From Promerops cafer (taxonomy: Eukaryota; Chordata; Aves; Passeriformes; Nectariniidae): a stretch of DNA of 64,000 bases. The stretch spans positions 20,384 through 84,383 of the forward strand of contig VZSE01005027.1 of NCBI GenBank assembly GCA_013398275.1, written 5' to 3'. Position numbers and translations under genes: made by a program. Numbering within the stretch: the stretch's first letter is position 1; every line of letters begins with the position of its first letter. Below, piece after piece: positions 63,801 through 64,000 of the stretch. The notes below the pieces were generated by a model, which saw nothing but the letters and a program-made list of their open reading frames with translations, was not told where the DNA came from and ran no database searches.

Positions 63801-64000
63801 GCATCAGATGGAATGTTGCCCAGTTTGTGTGAGCCCATCACTTAGGTTCTGAGCAGCAGGAGGTTCTATATTTAGAGAGGGAGAATAATAGCTGAGACAT
63901 GGTGCCTGATTCTTCTTCAAACTCAAGTCTACTTGCATACATGAACAGATTCCCATTGATTTCAACAGATGAGACTCCACCATTTCAGCCCCAGTAGCAT
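60881..64000. other. Non-coding, about 3.1 kb with no gene recognised
   Basis: AT-rich to the window end. No exon, CR1 tail or LTR recognised; short open frames look like chance. Confidence 0.55.

Noticed and set aside
1..64000. CRISPR arrays, operons, tRNA or rRNA genes, prokaryotic mobile systems
   Set aside because: No regularly spaced direct repeats with unique spacers, no tRNA cloverleaf or rRNA sequence noticed, and the gene structure is plainly eukaryotic.

Overview
This is vertebrate nuclear DNA, almost certainly from a bird. It has split genes with GT/AG introns, CpG islands, chicken-repeat-1 (CR1) LINE tails ending in ATTCTATGATTCT-type repeats, and avian-type retroviral LTRs. I see no operons, phage, CRISPR or other prokaryotic features. 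The species cannot be fixed from the sequence alone.

The left half holds the linked insulin-like growth factor binding protein genes in their conserved vertebrate tail-to-tail arrangement. IGFBP1 is on the + strand: exons 2-4 are at 1066-1244, 2850-2978 and 4117-4248, and exon 1 lies left of the window. Its AU-rich 3'UTR runs to about 5.04 kb. An intergenic stretch of roughly 9 kb follows, with a 639-bp heptanucleotide array and a CR1 tail. IGFBP3 is on the - strand: exon 1 is at 28614-28963 (its 5' end lost in an assembly gap), exon 2 at 24249-24475, exon 3 at 21598-21717, and exon 4 with the stop at 15284-15409. Its promoter and CpG island lie at about 28.55-29.83 kb. Both proteins are secreted IGF carriers with an N-terminal IGFBP domain, a variable linker and a C-terminal thyroglobulin type-1 domain. 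Together the two genes set how much IGF-I/II is free to act on cells.

From about 30 kb to 64 kb I recognise no host exon, as expected for the gene-poor interval next to IGFBP3 in vertebrates. It holds CR1 copies, a CR1 element interrupted by a solo LTR with a 4-bp target duplication, an ERVL-like LTR fragment, an orphan CpG-rich island at 44.5-45.1 kb, a 620-bp hexanucleotide array, and a 325-bp near-perfect direct duplication joined by a single N that looks like an assembly join error.

I found no convincing undescribed biological system. The points most worth a second look are the KGD in place of the mammalian RGD in IGFBP1, a tandem acceptor at IGFBP3 exon 2, the two CpG islands not tied to a known promoter, the two very long microsatellites, and the nested LTR-in-CR1 insertion.
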